A stretch of DNA of 64,000 bases, from assembly GCF_020509005.1 (NCBI RefSeq), contig NC_063016.1, forward strand, positions 4,340,001 through 4,404,000, given 5' to 3'. The first letter of the stretch is position 1. The number at the start of each line of letters is the position of its first letter. A program made the translations under genes and the position numbers. The stretch comes from Fulvia fulva (Eukaryota; Ascomycota; Dothideomycetes; Mycosphaerellales; Mycosphaerellaceae). The notes under the pieces are model-generated. The model saw nothing but the letters and a program-made list of their open reading frames with translations. It did not search any database and was not told the DNA's origin. Positions 43,701-55,018 of the stretch are shown here, in pieces.

Positions 43701-45418
43701 TTGCAGCCATGCAATCAGTGGACAGTTCAATACCATGGGATAGCGAATTCCTGGAAGAAGTTGAGGAAATGGCCTTTGCAGCAACTGTAGAAGCCATTGC
43801 ATACAAGCAAGAGGTCCCAATTCCAAAATCCTACAAGGATGCTGTGAATGACAAGAAATGGGGACATCTTTGGAAGGAAGCAATCCAAAAGGAACTAGAT
43901 GCTCTACAGAGTAACAACACCTGGGAAAATTCTGTTCCACCAAAAGGAGCAAATCTGGTTACATCAAGATGGGTCTTTGATATTAAGAGAAGCATTAGTG
44001 GAGCTATTGAAAAGTTCAAGGCTAGACTAGTTGCAAGGGGCTTCTCACAGAAGTTTGGTGTTGACTTTATGGAGACATTTGCACCTACAGTAAGACAGGA
44101 CACCCTTAGGGTGTTTATGGCTATTGTGTGTAAGAAGGATCTTCATCTTCACCAAGTGGATGTGAACAATGCATTCACAGAAAGCACCCTCCATGAAGAC
44201 ATCTTCATGTTACCACCACCAGGAGTTGAGCTTCCACCAAACATGGTGTTCAAAATCCTCAAAAGCTTGTATGGACTTAAGCAAGCAGCTAGAGATTGGA
44301 ATCAACTCTGTGTGTCAAAGCTCAGAGAGATTGGATTCACACAGTCAGAAGTGGATCCATGCCTACTTATCCATAAGAAGAGGGAGATCATAATCCTTAT
44401 ACATGTGGATGACATTCCAATTGCTGCACCAAAGTTGACAGATGTTCTCTGGTTCAAAAGAGAACTTGGCAAGATCTTCAAGATCAAAGATCTAGGTGAA
44501 CCTGAAAAGATCCTTGGCATGAGAGTCACAAGGGACAGGAAGAGAGGAATCCTGAAACTTGACCAAGGACACTTTGTTAGGGACAGCCTAGCCAAGATGG
44601 GAATGAACCATGAGAAGGCAGCACCTACACACTCACCCATGGACAGCTATGAGGCCCTCAAACCTTCAAGCCACATGGATGAGAGGTGTGACAAGGCAGA
44701 GTACCAGAGTATTAATGGTACTTGGATGTGGCCAGCAACAATCACAAGGCCAGACATTGCTTTTGCCCTAGGAAGGATGAGCTCATTTGTGAGTGACCCA
44801 TCCACCTACCACATGAAGGCTTTGAAGAAGATCACTAGGTACCTAAGATCATACCCTGATCTAGGACTTCAGTTCTCAAAGTCTGGAAAAGGACACCTTA
44901 TTGGATACTGTGATTCTGATTATGCAATGGACAAAGCAGACAGAGTCTCAATCCTTGGGTATGTCTTCTTCCTCTGTGGGGCACCAGTTTCTTGGATGAG
45001 CAAGAAGCAAAAGTCTGTAGCAACATCCACAATGGAGGCTGAATACATGGCTATGAATGCATGTGCGAAGCAGTCCCAATTCCTAGCTTCACTGCTGAGG
45101 GAAATGGATTGTCCAGAGTTAGTGGGAGACTGTTCCCATCAACCAAGAATCACTGGAAACCAGGAGACTGTATCAAATTTGAGACCAGTCCAATTAAGAG
45201 GTGACAATCAAGCTGCCCTCACCCTAGTGAAAGATGCACATGTTCATGACAAGTCGAAGCACATTGACATTGCCTATAACGCTGTTAGGAAACTTTGGTG
45301 GAGGAGGCTTATTGCTGTTGAGTACACCCCAACCTCTGAGATGGTTGCAGACGGGTTTACAAAACCAAAGACTGGTCCACACTTCCAGAGGTTTGTAAGC
45401 CAGCTGAACCTGTCATAA
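40787..45418 (+). CDS. Copia Gag-Pol polyprotein (intact)
   Basis: 1543 residues, open throughout. I start it at ATG 40787 (MDSYQEK); the in-frame extension begins with TTG at 40763. Order: Gag N-terminal domain (about 15-200), CCHC knuckle C241-C244-H248-C253, protease with LLDSCASSHM (Asp376), the pre-integrase His/Cys motif (HRRFAHFG ... CRVC), integrase with Asp584, Asp646 and Glu681, reverse transcriptase (about 1050-1300) with HVDDI (Asp1208-Asp1209), and RNase H with Asp1376 and Glu1417. The products assemble a particle, copy the RNA and integrate it. Gag and Pol are one frame, as in Copia itself, so no frameshift is needed. Protease has Cys instead of the usual Gly after DS. All catalytic residues are present, so activity is plausible but not shown. 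Confidence 0.97.
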   Translation: MDSYQEKTEEKGGKIPILGRDNWKRWFNLQRYKMESQSAFFAIDDLMEVSFDNIKGKTLKLQEEATTKEILNTPTWTRHNAVCNFSILSRITEEDEFELEGSCESGRAAEKWVYLWNKYSQVLPTHAHELTKQFVTFEMSEEFTIRSAWTHLVSLGKRIADVDPEGQHYRKADVRMTQLLSSLPPDYHVARDTIMAQPKMDHERTLKILEAQEARLDPSKAEYGMAATWVKPSGLARPLSCLLCEKDHLIKDCPSLPEARKVLRSHSQPPSSQNTTHVKKKRTPPPTSRRTPREKSSMEELKKMVKKLSSDMLSLQKNQAQSYTSKAKKTGKGFSAQESPCSSSPETMSDDDEYDEVAHSTAEVQGKFPSSEWLLDSCASSHMTDQSCLFRSMTPLTRKKWIKVGGGFLLATHIGNAEMSGRAGRKVVLEDVLLVPKLGVNLVSWNQFSKQFGVQPPSFSLVSPSGETVVQTKLLGGVPFIDEISPLLQERAHYSSCAPPMENAFVTAQSETDLKQWELWHRRFAHFGKNLLQNLHKVTDLKEPIPIPKDGFHQCRVCSIAKMKKYKGKVTERRPERLALVSIDICGPLPISRLGFKYWLEIVDNFSRKKWTFPLRKREDAPVALQNWKIKAERKSSAQLKAVRLDNAKELIALVKQWEKDLGIGLEPTEAYNSLQNGPVERSIQTSEDSIRAMLEEAKMPVEFWPEALEAQTYMRNKLPNGPDYDGFKVSPDEAFDGIKPTINHLKVWGCKAVVYMDTRSQPQWARSDKLMNRGKEAVFIGYVENTAKAWLFWEPDMRAVKQHTHADFFEDQPGGDMGLNVPTLNLPSSAPARKPLGRPRKNVSLGQSTYHSGVHQSPPEIDQPIESPKVAQPRKLFVQLPQPPENVGEFQKIDQPIERSSLDPQEIDVTRSQVTVPKSSLGKRKADYNVEGYDMKQKAPRSMVPKPELTTEVGEAMDLSENLAAFHQAFFAAMQSVDSSIPWDSEFLEEVEEMAFAATVEAIAYKQEVPIPKSYKDAVNDKKWGHLWKEAIQKELDALQSNNTWENSVPPKGANLVTSRWVFDIKRSISGAIEKFKARLVARGFSQKFGVDFMETFAPTVRQDTLRVFMAIVCKKDLHLHQVDVNNAFTESTLHEDIFMLPPPGVELPPNMVFKILKSLYGLKQAARDWNQLCVSKLREIGFTQSEVDPCLLIHKKREIIILIHVDDIPIAAPKLTDVLWFKRELGKIFKIKDLGEPEKILGMRVTRDRKRGILKLDQGHFVRDSLAKMGMNHEKAAPTHSPMDSYEALKPSSHMDERCDKAEYQSINGTWMWPATITRPDIAFALGRMSSFVSDPSTYHMKALKKITRYLRSYPDLGLQFSKSGKGHLIGYCDSDYAMDKADRVSILGYVFFLCGAPVSWMSKKQKSVATSTMEAEYMAMNACAKQSQFLASLLREMDCPELVGDCSHQPRITGNQETVSNLRPVQLRGDNQAALTLVKDAHVHDKSKHIDIAYNAVRKLWWRRLIAVEYTPTSEMVADGFTKPKTGPHFQRFVSQLNLS

Positions 45419-45469
45419 AAAGGTCCAAGTACTATTGACAGGAAGTGAGCAGACTGTAACCTCCCATAC

Positions 45470-45483
45470 GAGATGAGTGGGAG
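45470..45483 (+). other. Copia polypurine stretch
   Basis: GAGATGAGTGGGAG immediately before the 3' LTR; mostly purine, the expected primer for plus-strand DNA. Confidence 0.65.
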
Positions 45484-45718
45484 TGTTAAGATGTAGCATC
45501 TCAAAGGGAGTCAACAATCAGGAAGTGATCTGGCAGCCTGAGGCATCCACAATGACTCAGCTTGTAGGGAGATACCTTCTCTCCCCTTTAGCTTAGATAG
45601 ACATCTAACACAATCAACATATTGGTTCCTGATATATTGCTGCATGCTCGTGCTATTAGTCAGTTGAAGATTGATCTCTTACTCCACTCCGCTGCCATCC
45701 ACCCGTACCTGTTCAACA
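45484..45718 (+). repeat. 3' LTR of Copia
   Basis: 235 bp, one difference from the 5' LTR (C at 45515). Confidence 0.96.
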
Positions 45719-45723
45719 GAAGA
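45719..45723. repeat. Target-site duplication of Copia (right copy)
   Basis: GAAGA, identical to 40099-40103. Confidence 0.95.
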
Positions 45724-48700
45724 TACTATTCTATCGCCTAGTTAGTACGTTCTGACTATCTATTAGTTTCTAGGTAATACGAAGAACTTAGCTTACGATT
45801 TGTACGGAGTATCTTATAGAGTTTCTTCTAGAAGGTAGTAACCTACTACTTACTACGGTCTAATATAATAGTATTAGGAAACCCGCGCCGACAGAACATA
45901 TGTTTAAGGAAAAGCCTTGCCGCATTCTATACTATTATCGCGCTAATAGGGATCAGCTCGACTTCCTTAGTAAGCCTATTAGTAACGGTTATAATATTGT
46001 TATAGACTATACCGTTAAGAGTACTGTCTAGAAGTCCGATAACGAAGTCGACTACAATGTGTTTCTAAGGCCGATCTAGAATAGGAAGTAGCTATAATAA
46101 TCCTAGTGGCTAGGAGTATAGAGATTTTGTTATACGGTAGGTACGGTAATTCGCGGTATATCTACGTACGGATCTCGCTAATCTAGGCTAGTAGAATTCA
46201 CGTGCTACGAGTTTATAAGTGCGAGCTCGTCCTAGATAGCCTACTCCTAGAGCGTTATAGTTTATCTTGATTATCCTAGTCTATAAGGCTTAGTCATTTA
46301 GTACCTATAAGCTCTAGCCGTCGTATTAATTTCGAATATATAGTAGGTCGCTATCTACTTTATAGTGTGCTAGGTAAATCTTCGCTCTCTATAGTAGTAT
46401 AGGAGTGCGGTCTTTCTATAGGTCCTTAATCGCGGTCTTAAGCTCGTTATTAGTTACGTACGCCGTCGACATTCGATACTCGAGTTCGGCTTCCCGCTGA
46501 CTTTTACGCGTCGCCGGTTATTTACTTTTACGCGTCGCCGGTTATTTAGTAGGCGCATCTCGTTCTATAGGTATGAACTCTTTAGCTTTAGGGTTTAGCT
46601 ATACTAGTTCCTCTTCCTCCGGCGTATCTTCTACTATTACCTATAGTAAGGCGATCTTAAGGAATCGCTTAGGAGGTAGTAATGTCTGATACTGATACTA
46701 GTTCCGAGGGTCGTCTACCCCTTACGGAAGGTCCTAGCTACGTCTCGTTAGGCTGTCTAGCTTTGTACCTTAAAGTCCTAGACGGTATATTATCTTAAAG
46801 TTGAACTATAATAAGAACTTAGCCTAACGCGCTTGTCGCCGATTTAGCTACTTTGTCTTTATAAAGTATTCTAGGTTCTGATAGTCGGTGTAAATCTTAA
46901 CTAGCTATAAGTCCTTATTATCTACCTCGTAGGCGAGCTCGGGTCTCTATTCTTCAAAAGCCTTAATAATAGCTAATAGTTCCTTGTTATAGATTTTATA
47001 ATTACACTCCTATAGACTTAACTTCTTCGAGTAGAAGGCTATAGGATGTAGTATACTATTCTCGTTATACTATAAAAGCACGCCGGCGTTTATAAAATCT
47101 AAAGAATCTGTCTCTACTACTGTTTCCCTACCTAGTACGTAATATACGAGCATACCGGCTTTACTAAACGTAGCTTTGAAATTGTTAAAGGCTCGTTAGT
47201 AATCTAGTGACTATTAAATCCTTCTGTTCTTATAATTGCTTAGTCCGTCCGACTTGGTCAGGTTTGTAAGAGGAGTAGCTATACGCAAAAATGCTTCGAT
47301 AAACCGCCTATAGAAGTTAGTAAATCTAAGGAAGGCCTAGACATCCTTTAGGTTCTTAGGAGCTTCCTATATCTAAATATATTCGAGTTTCTCGGGGTCT
47401 ATCTCGATACCGTTAGGGGTTATAATTAGCCTAAGATACTTCACCTTCTATTAGTAGAATTCGCTTTTATCGATATCTACTATAAGTCCTATATCGCGCA
47501 GCTTAGTAAGAACCTTCCGTACGTGTTCAATATGCTCCTCTAAGGTGTCACTAAAGATAAGTACGTCATCTAGGTAGGCCGACATAAAGTCGTCTAGGTG
47601 TTCTTATAAGACCTTGTTAATATATAATTAGAACGATACTAGTCCGTTATATAAGCCGAATAGTAACACTAGACACTCGTAGATACCGTATCGTGTCGTA
47701 AACGCCGTTAACTACTCGTACCCTTTAGCTATCCGTAACTTATTAAAGGCTACTATAATGTCTAGCTTCGTGAAGTACTTCTTACCGTATATACGGTTAA
47801 GCGTCTCTTATATTAAGGGAATCGGATACCGGTTCTTAATAGTAATCGTATTCAATCCTCTATAGTCGATATAAATACGTAGCCTACCTCTAGGCTTATA
47901 TACTACTAGCACTAGTATAGGAGACTAGCTCGTCTTTTGCCCTACTTTCTATACCTTCCCTTTAGATATTTACTCGTCTAGCTATTTCTTAACTACCTCG
48001 TTCTCCTTCTTAGCTAGGCCGTAGGGCTTACGGTATAGTAGCTCTTATAGACTATTAGGCTTAATATGAATCTTATAATCTACGCCTAGTTAGTAAGGTA
48101 GGAGTCCTTTATGATCCTTAGCTAAGAAAGCGTCCGTAATATCGTAGTATATCGGCGGTAACTTCTCCTTCGGGTTATGATTAAACTGCTTGTTTAAGAA
48201 TTAGTCTAGATCATTAGTAGCTATTATACTTAGCTTAAGCTCTCCGCCGTCCCTCTTACGCCTAGTAGGCATAATGTAGAAGTACTTAGCCCTAGGCCGG
48301 TACGCGTATATCTCCTACGCGCGTTAAGAAACGCCGTAGTAGTCTACTTCTTTATCGTCTATATCTTCTAGGTCATATAATAAGACGTTTAGCTCTACCC
48401 CTCCTACTATAAAGCTCGCTACTTCTCTAGTAAAGGGCTCTAGTCCGTACCGTACTAGTGCCTACTTCTTCTTCTCGCGGTAGTTTAGGGATTATACTAT
48501 TATCGATATCTTATTCTATAGATAGTAACTAAAGCAGTAATCCGATCTAAATGCCACCTCGCCTATCTCCTAGTAGATGTTTAGGTTGTGCGCTATAAGC
48601 TACGGTAGGCTAAAGACGATGTCGTATTCGAGATCGGTGACGTAGTATAACATTTGCTCGTAATAATCGCCGATAACTACGTCTATAAGGGCCGCGTATA

Positions 48701-49120
48701 TAATCTGCCGCGTAGTAGCCGTTCTATCTCCTAGTATTAGTCGTCGGCTTTACGTCAAAGGGATCAGGGGTATTATATATTTACGTATAAATTTCTAGTT
48801 AAGAAAGAGAGAGGTAGAAGTAGAATCTATAAGGCCTCGAGCCTTTCTATATTATATTATTACGGGTAATACTATATAAGGGTATATAGCTAGCTATTAC
48901 TTATCTAGTACGTATACCGATATCTTAAGCTCCTTACTATAGTCTATTACCGTCTCTTACATTCCGTGTCTCTTAATCTTATACTCTTTCTGTCCTAGGA
49001 AGTTCGGGTAACCGCTATCTACTACGCTTAGGTAGCGGTCGTACTATTTCCTTACTACGGATCGGCGGCTAGGGAACTAAGGTTTACGTTCGGATTTGGC
49101 GTAGTATTACGTAGACGCGG
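45724..49120 (-). pseudogene. Gypsy Y pol: protease to integrase core
   Basis: Minus strand, one long frame broken only by RIP-type stops. A protease region is probable near 48800-48550. Reverse transcriptase (about 48060-47450) has [18 protein letters not shown] and an intact YLDDVLIFS (Asp pair at 47570-47565). RNase H follows (about 47130-46790) with TDSLDFINAGV and [11 protein letters not shown], then a linker with KLDSLTRRS. The integrase core includes VVDFVIG (about 46060), a second Asp in LDRS (about 45870) and the third residue in SERTN (about 45755). All three integrase acidic residues survive. The Copia inserted just after the Glu motif. Confidence 0.88.
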
Positions 49121-50007
49121 TAGGCGATAGTCGCTATCGTACCTATATATTAGGCATTTAGGGTTAGTCGACACGTAAGAACCTATACGGTAGCGGTAGT
49201 ACTTACCCTACTTCTTAAGGTCTTCGCGCTGCTCACGGTTAAGCGTAGGCAGGTTCTATAGATATGTCGGCAGATCCTCCTTCTTCTTAGTACTAGCGTA
49301 CTATAGTAGGCACTATACTAAGGCTCCTACTATACCGGTAGCGGTACTAGTAACTACGTTACCGTTATTCTAGTTATTCTAGCCGCTATTACCGTTCGAG
49401 TTACTATTACTACGGGGGCGCTCCTTCTACGGGTATAGTCGATCTGTCTCGTAGAAGCTCTCGTCTAGTATAGTGTACTCCTCGATAACGTCTTATATAC
49501 TATCTAGGCGGCGGTCGACTTCGGGGTCGCCGAAGGTCTTAATAAAGTACTTACGGTTTAGTCGGTTACGGAATAGTATAAGCTCGGTCTTATCGGTCTA
49601 TAACATCTAGGCGCGTAACTTCGAGTAGCGGATATAGAAGGCTATAAAGGTTTCGCCTTATTCTTGCTTATAGGTAGTAATGTTAACTATAGCCTTAGTT
49701 CCTTTATTACGTATACTATATTAGCGTATTATCTAATCTAACAACTCTTCTCTAGTCTTGAACTCGTTAAAGGACTACTATCTAGGCATAGGGATCCTCG
49801 GCTTAATACTTCGCTAAGGATCACCTTACGTCTACCTATATATAAAGCGTAGACTATCTACCTTAGTACGGAAGGTTACTATAGTTAGCTTTAGGAGAAC
49901 ACTACTATACTAGCTATCGAAATTAGGGTCGTTATCGTTCTTAAAGTGCTTAGGGTTAGGTATACCCTTACCGATCTCTATACCGCGAGTAAGGGTACGG
50001 TTAATAG
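49121..50007 (-). pseudogene. Gypsy Y gag, C-terminal part
   Basis: Minus-strand continuation of gag after LINE A3: the retrotransposon gag domain (about 49990-49550), then an Asn/Gly-rich linker and the knuckle KYYRYRIGSYVSTN (about 49205-49160), where Cys and His ligands are now Tyr. The same block is in X at about 57495-57535. Confidence 0.78.
49993..50007. repeat. Target-site duplication of LINE A3 (left copy)
   Basis: GGGTACGGTTAATAG, repeated at 55004-55018. Confidence 0.92.
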
Positions 50008-50180
50008 ATAGATAGATTTGTCATTCCCCTGTTCTAGGACCCTATCCGGCCTATACAGGTATATATCTATTGTTATGTACAAAGGGAAACCCGAATAGGT
50101 GAAAACCCTTCCCGCCCCCGACTACTCCTTGTCTAGATTAGCTTTCCCTCTGAACGTACGTAGTCCATGTCACTACCCCG

Positions 50181-53100
50181 TTAGCCCCCGCTCCTAGCCG
50201 GTCTCGTCGCGCTGCGTCGTGTCCTCTCTTCCTGCACTGCTCCTACTAGGCGGTACTGTTCTAGCCAGCCCTTCTCTAGTATCCAGTTCGTAATGCGCCG
50301 TAGGTCTTCAGCGTTGTTAAGAAGTGCCCCAATCGTCCGGTTCCTCGCCTTTGCCATCCACTCCCCCCTTCCTAGCGACCACCTCGGACAGACGAGGAGT
50401 GCGTGCCGTACGTTCTGGGAGCGATAGCCGCAGGGGCAGCTAGTATTCGTGTATCCTGGGACCTTCCTCTATGATAGGTACCCCTGGAGGCCGATGTGTT
50501 CGCTTCGCAGTTGGGTTGCTATGCTACTCTGTGCCCTCGTAAGGCGGTAGTGGATAAGCTTCGGGGGGTGCTTGACCGCGGATTTTGTAGCTGACCATTC
50601 CTTAGGTTGTCCCGCTAGCTGAGGGCGTCTACTATGCCCTACAACCTGGTTGTTCCACCTCTCTTTCCATAGTTGCTCTACAAACGATTTCTCACCTTCC
50701 CATTGTGTTGCTAGCTGTTCGTCCCTTGCCCGGTAGTTCGGCTCGTTTCCGGGTCGAATGCCCTTATACGCTAGTACTGATTCGCGGGCCCTTGCGACTG
50801 CACTGGCGATAACCTTCTGTACTGGGTACTGTGCCGACTTGCCTAAGTAGGAGGTCCGTAGTCCCTGGATGTATAGGTCGATCGGCGGTATAGCGGTCTC
50901 GTGCTCAAGCATCCTCGTTAGTGTCGACTTATATGCCCCGGTGACCTTCCTTAGGCATTGGTTTTGGATCTTCGCTAGCGGCGCGACGAGTCCCTTCGAT
51001 GGGCAGGCCCTCTCGCCTAAGGACCACACTTGGCTACTATAGGTAAGGACTGGCCGTACAATAGCCGTATATAGAAGTCGTGACTACCGGAAGTCCGCCC
51101 CCTATGTGGACGCAGTGAGCCTCTGGCATGATGCCATATTCTGTTCAGCTTTCCGTAATATTGCCTATACGTGCTTCCTCCACCGTAGCGCCGGGTCCAC
51201 CTATAGTCCGAGGATCCTGAGCTGATTTGCCGGGTTAGTCGTGTGCCCCTGTATCTGGATAGAAGCTTGCATATTGTGGAACCGTGGCCGGCGCGTAAAG
51301 TGTATCAGATTGTACTTTTCTGGGGCAAACCGAGCCCCGTGCCTCCTAGCCCAGTCCTCGCAGATCTTGTGCTTCTCTTCTAGTAGCCTACAGTTCTCCT
51401 CAGTCGAGGAAGACCACGCTAGGATGTTTGTGTCGTCTACGAAGCCGCTCGTAGCGGTGTTCTGGGATTCTAGGGCTGGGAGCAGCGTCGCTATAAAGAA
51501 GAGGAACAGAATAGGTGCTAGCGTTAAGCCTTGCGGGATTCTAGTGTGGACTGCTTGAAATAGGCTTCTGTACTGGCCGACCAGGATCGACGTACTACGG
51601 TTTTGGAGGTAGGACCGTACGAAGTTGACAAGCCACTCAGGGAGTCCTTTCGACCTTAGGATGTAGAGAAGCCGCGGGTGTGACACGTAGTCGAAGGCTC
51701 CCGATATGTCTAGGCTAAGTAAGGAAGCCACCTTGTCCCTATTCTTATACCAGATGGCCTTTACCTGAGAGGTGATAAGTTCCATCGCGGATAGCGTCGA
51801 TCGCTGTGGGCGCGCACCCATCTAGGTGTCCGGGAGTAGGGAGTGTTCCTCTGCCGCCTCGGAGAGTCTCGTTGTAACCAGCTTCTCAAGCGCCTTCCCA
51901 AGAGTGTTAAGGAGCGCAATTGGGCGGTACGACTTCACCTGCGTATAGTCTTCCTTCTGCGGCTTGCGTAGGACCACTGTCGTCGATTGTTTAAAAGCTA
52001 TCGGGTGGTATCCGGTCTGTAGGTAGGCGTTGAAGATCGCTACAACTGCTGGGGCTAGTTGATCTCTACACTTCTTTAGTAGCTCGTTTGGGATCCCATC
52101 CGGCCCCGGGGCTTTCTTCGCCGGCAACTTCCTCAGCACAGCGGTAACTTCTCCCTCGGACACCTCCTGTTGGACCGCGATGCTAGGGGCTAGGGGAGTA
52201 GAGCTGTTTATGTCGCTTAGATCAGCCTCGACTGGGGGTGGGAAGAACTTGCTAGCCAGTAGACGCGCCTTGGCCTCGGGGTCGCTAACCGGGCCACTAG
52301 GCGATTGTAGCGCTGGGATAGAGAAGGAGGGGCCCTGTGTAGGGTCCTGTCGGGCCCATTTCGCTAGCTTCCACATCCTCTCTGGCTTGCCGGCGATTTC
52401 TTCCACTATGGCCCTCCAGCCGACTGCTTTCTCCCTCCGTATTATGGCTTTCTTCTGTTGGCATGCCTCCCTGTATACGTTCCAGGCCTCCTCGCTATAG
52501 CTGCTCGTCCACACCCGGCGGGCTCTCCTTGCTTCTCTTACTACCGCAGTGCACTCCGGCGTCCAGTATAGTTTGGACCATGTCGTTGGTTGGGCAAGCG
52601 GAACGTGAAGTGAGGTCGCTTTTCTTATTTCGTCTGTCAACCCCTGGACTGCTTCGTCTATCTCGTCTTTACTGTTGTATTGCTGCTGCGCGATCTGGAC
52701 TAGCCTCTTGGAGTCATCGAGGTACGCCTGGATGTTGGCCCAGTGGGCCTTTCCCCAGTTTGGCTTAGGGGTTCTCGCTGGTGTGCGTTGTATCTGTGTC
52801 GCAATAGAGGTCCTGACTGGCATGTGGTCTGACGACGCCTCGAGTTCATGTTCGATCCCACAGTAGGTTACCGTGTAGTAGTGGCTATCTGAGATCTAGG
52901 AGAGGTCGATCGTGCCTTGGAGTCCCCCTCTCTTCCAGGTGCCCAGGTCCTTCGGGGTATTGAGGGCAATTGCGTTGCTCGCCATCAAGTCGAGTACTTC
53001 GTCGGCTATAGGGTGCGGCTGTATAAGGCTTTCCTAGGAAGGGTGGTGTATGTTGAAGTCTCCTACTACGATGTGGCACCCTTGTCTCTTGAGCGCACTG

Positions 53101-53498
53101 TCTAGGTGTCTACAGACCCCTAGGTCGCGGCTAGACCTCGAGGCTGGCGGTTACATGTATAGGTTGTGTATCCAGGTGCTACCCACGTGGAGGGAGGTAA
53201 TATCGCCCCCGCCTTCTTCGTCTGCGTAGTACACTACCTCCCAGTCGGATTCTAGTATGTCCTTGCTGACATAGAAGCACGTGCGGGGTCTGCCGTCGCC
53301 TCGTAGGCATGTCGTGTAGCCTGGTGACTTGCAGGTCGTTGGTCTCTTATGGTGCGGGTTAATCTATAGCTCCTGGATTGCAAGGACGTGGTGGACGCGC
53401 GGGTCCGCCTCGTGTAGGAAATGGTTCTAGACTATATCCTTGCTATGGTTGACGTTATACTGGATGATGTTAAGCGTGTCGAGGCTAGTCATCGGCAT
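50181..53498 (-). pseudogene. LINE A3 ORF2: endonuclease/reverse transcriptase, few RIP stops
   Basis: 1106 codons, ATG 53498 to TAA 50183-50181, no frameshift. Endonuclease (about 53490-52800): LAIQEL, GDFNIHHPS, SSDHMPV. Reverse transcriptase: an open block of 333 codons (52823-51822), then one TAG in DTQMGA, then 206 codons (51821-51201) with SLDISGAFD, GFVDDT (Asp pair intact). A further 186-codon block (51029-50469) leads to the C-terminal CPCGYRSQNVRHALLVC knuckle (about 50435-50385). No RNase H recognised. All stops lie at Gln or Trp positions, as RIP predicts. This copy is the best guide to the family-A protein. Confidence 0.92.
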
Positions 53499-54975
53499 CG
53501 ACAATCATTTCCTCTGTATCGTCCTGTGTCCTACTGCCCTATGCGTCCTGGTCTACGCCTATCGGCTATGTACTAAAGGGGAGCCGGGCCTGGTTAGATT
53601 CCCTCGCCGCAGCTAGCAGAGCACGTGGCCTCCCGTACGCCCTAGGCTGCGCATCCTTTACATCGTTCTCGGCCCTAGGGCGCTTGTGCCCGACCGCCGC
53701 TAGTTGGTTCCGGTGTGGGCTAGCCTCACGGTCGCCGTAGAATCTTGGGGCGACGGTTCTGTTTGTGATTGCCTTGTTTTTCGCTAGTTTCCGCTATGGG
53801 CATTCCGCACTATACGATGGGTAGTGCCCCGGACAGTTCGCGCACCGTCTCGTAGTCGATGTACAGTCCCTAGACACATAGTCTCCTGCACAGTTCGAGC
53901 AGGCCTGCTTGTTTGTGCACGTGTAGGTTTGGTGTCCATACTGTTGGCATTTGAAGCATTAGAGGACACGAAAGGATAAGGAGTGCTTTTCTACTGTCTT
54001 GAGGCTGTATTGCTAGACCAGGCCTTGTTCTATCGCTAGATCCGCCGCTTTCGCGTCTTGTAGCTATACTATTAGCGCCGAGGCCTTCTTGCCTTCTGGC
54101 CATTTCCTATAGAGCCAAGTCGCCTTCTGGATTGGAGAGTTAAGAGTGACCGGGTTGTCCTCTTGGAGAGCGCGTAGGTGACCCTGGTTAGTTGGGTCAA
54201 ACTCCTTAGGCATGTCGTGGACTAGGATCGTGAATTGTTTCGTTGAGACCTTCGCTAATGCCGCAACCTTAGATGCCCACTATGGCTGTGCCTCTAGGTG
54301 CCTCCTAGCAGTAGCAGAGCTAGTATAGATCTGTAGAGTGCCGTTAGACTGTTAGTTCACTGCGACCACCCCTAGTTGGTTAATTCGTTAGGCGAGCTCC
54401 TTGTTCGATAGCTTCGCAACTTCGGCCTGGTCTTCCTTTGCTATAATGCGGATCGTAACTGCATCGTGCGTTGGGCGGGGGCCTAGTATCGATGCCGCGA
54501 CCGATGCCCAGCTATAGGGGTGTTGATTCCGGGTGGCCTTGCTAATCGCCTAGGACGTCGTCCTCATTTCTTGTTGCCCTCGGTGATACGACAGTATAAG
54601 CGCCGTACGTAGCTGAGTGATCATTACCTGTAGAGACCGGTAAGGGAGCTGATCGTTAGTTTCCATGCTTTTTGCGTCCTCTATAAGTTGCTGCCAGTTG
54701 TCTTAGGGGGGCTTCGCCTGTAGGGCCGTAGGCGCCGTTAGTACCGTAGCCTGGGCTGCTATTGCCTAGGAGTTGCCTAATGTAGCTAGGCACCTCCGCG
54801 GCGTTTGGAGCTGAAGAAACAGGGTGAAGAGAGCTTCAAGCTGTCCAGATTGAATAGGGTAGAACTCCCTTAGTCCTAGGGGCAGTAGCCTGCTTTTTAT
54901 ATCGTTAGAATGGCCTTGATAAGAGCTTTCGAATGTGTCGTGTTTTGGCGCAGAGATCGATGATTCCGTCAATTC
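53485..54975 (-). pseudogene. LINE A3 ORF1: gag-like protein with three zinc knuckles, RIP stops
   Basis: About 497 codons in one frame ending at TAG 53487-53485. N-terminal text SAPKHDTFESSYQGHSND, a central domain with VTIRIIAKEDQAEVAKLSNKELA-like segments, then three knuckles: CFKCQQYGHQTYTC, CSNCAGDYVSRDC (His to Tyr) and CANCPGHYPSYSAEC (about 53960-53790). The tail is acidic (EEMIVDADD). Ten or so TAG/TAA codons. No ATG in frame at the start (TTG at 54972), so the true start may have been lost. Confidence 0.87.
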
Positions 54976-55003
54976 CTAGGTCTATATGGGGGTAGTAATA
55001 TAG

Positions 55004-55018
55004 GGGTACGGTTAATAG
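55004..55018. repeat. Target-site duplication of LINE A3 (right copy)
   Basis: GGGTACGGTTAATAG, identical to 49993-50007. Confidence 0.92.

Larger units (their letters stand above)
40104..45718 (+). mobile_element. Complete Ty1/Copia-type LTR retrotransposon, apparently intact
   Basis: 5615 bp with 235-bp LTRs, 5-bp TSD GAAGA, primer-binding site, uninterrupted gag-pol and a polypurine stretch. The LTRs differ at one position only: 40135 is T and 45515 is C, a CA-to-TA change. Base composition is normal and RIP is essentially absent, unlike the Gypsy Y integrase gene it interrupts. It is the youngest complete element of the window. Confidence 0.97.
50008..55003 (-). mobile_element. LINE A3: full-length family-A LINE, least mutated copy of its family here
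   Basis: 5.0 kb, minus strand, inserted in gag of Gypsy Y with a 15-bp TSD. 5' UTR at 55003-54976, ORF1, ORF2, 3' UTR with GGGTTTTCACCTATTCGGG-type block and (ATCT)n tail at the left end. RIP is moderate: long open stretches remain. The extreme 5' end differs from that of A2. Confidence 0.93.
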
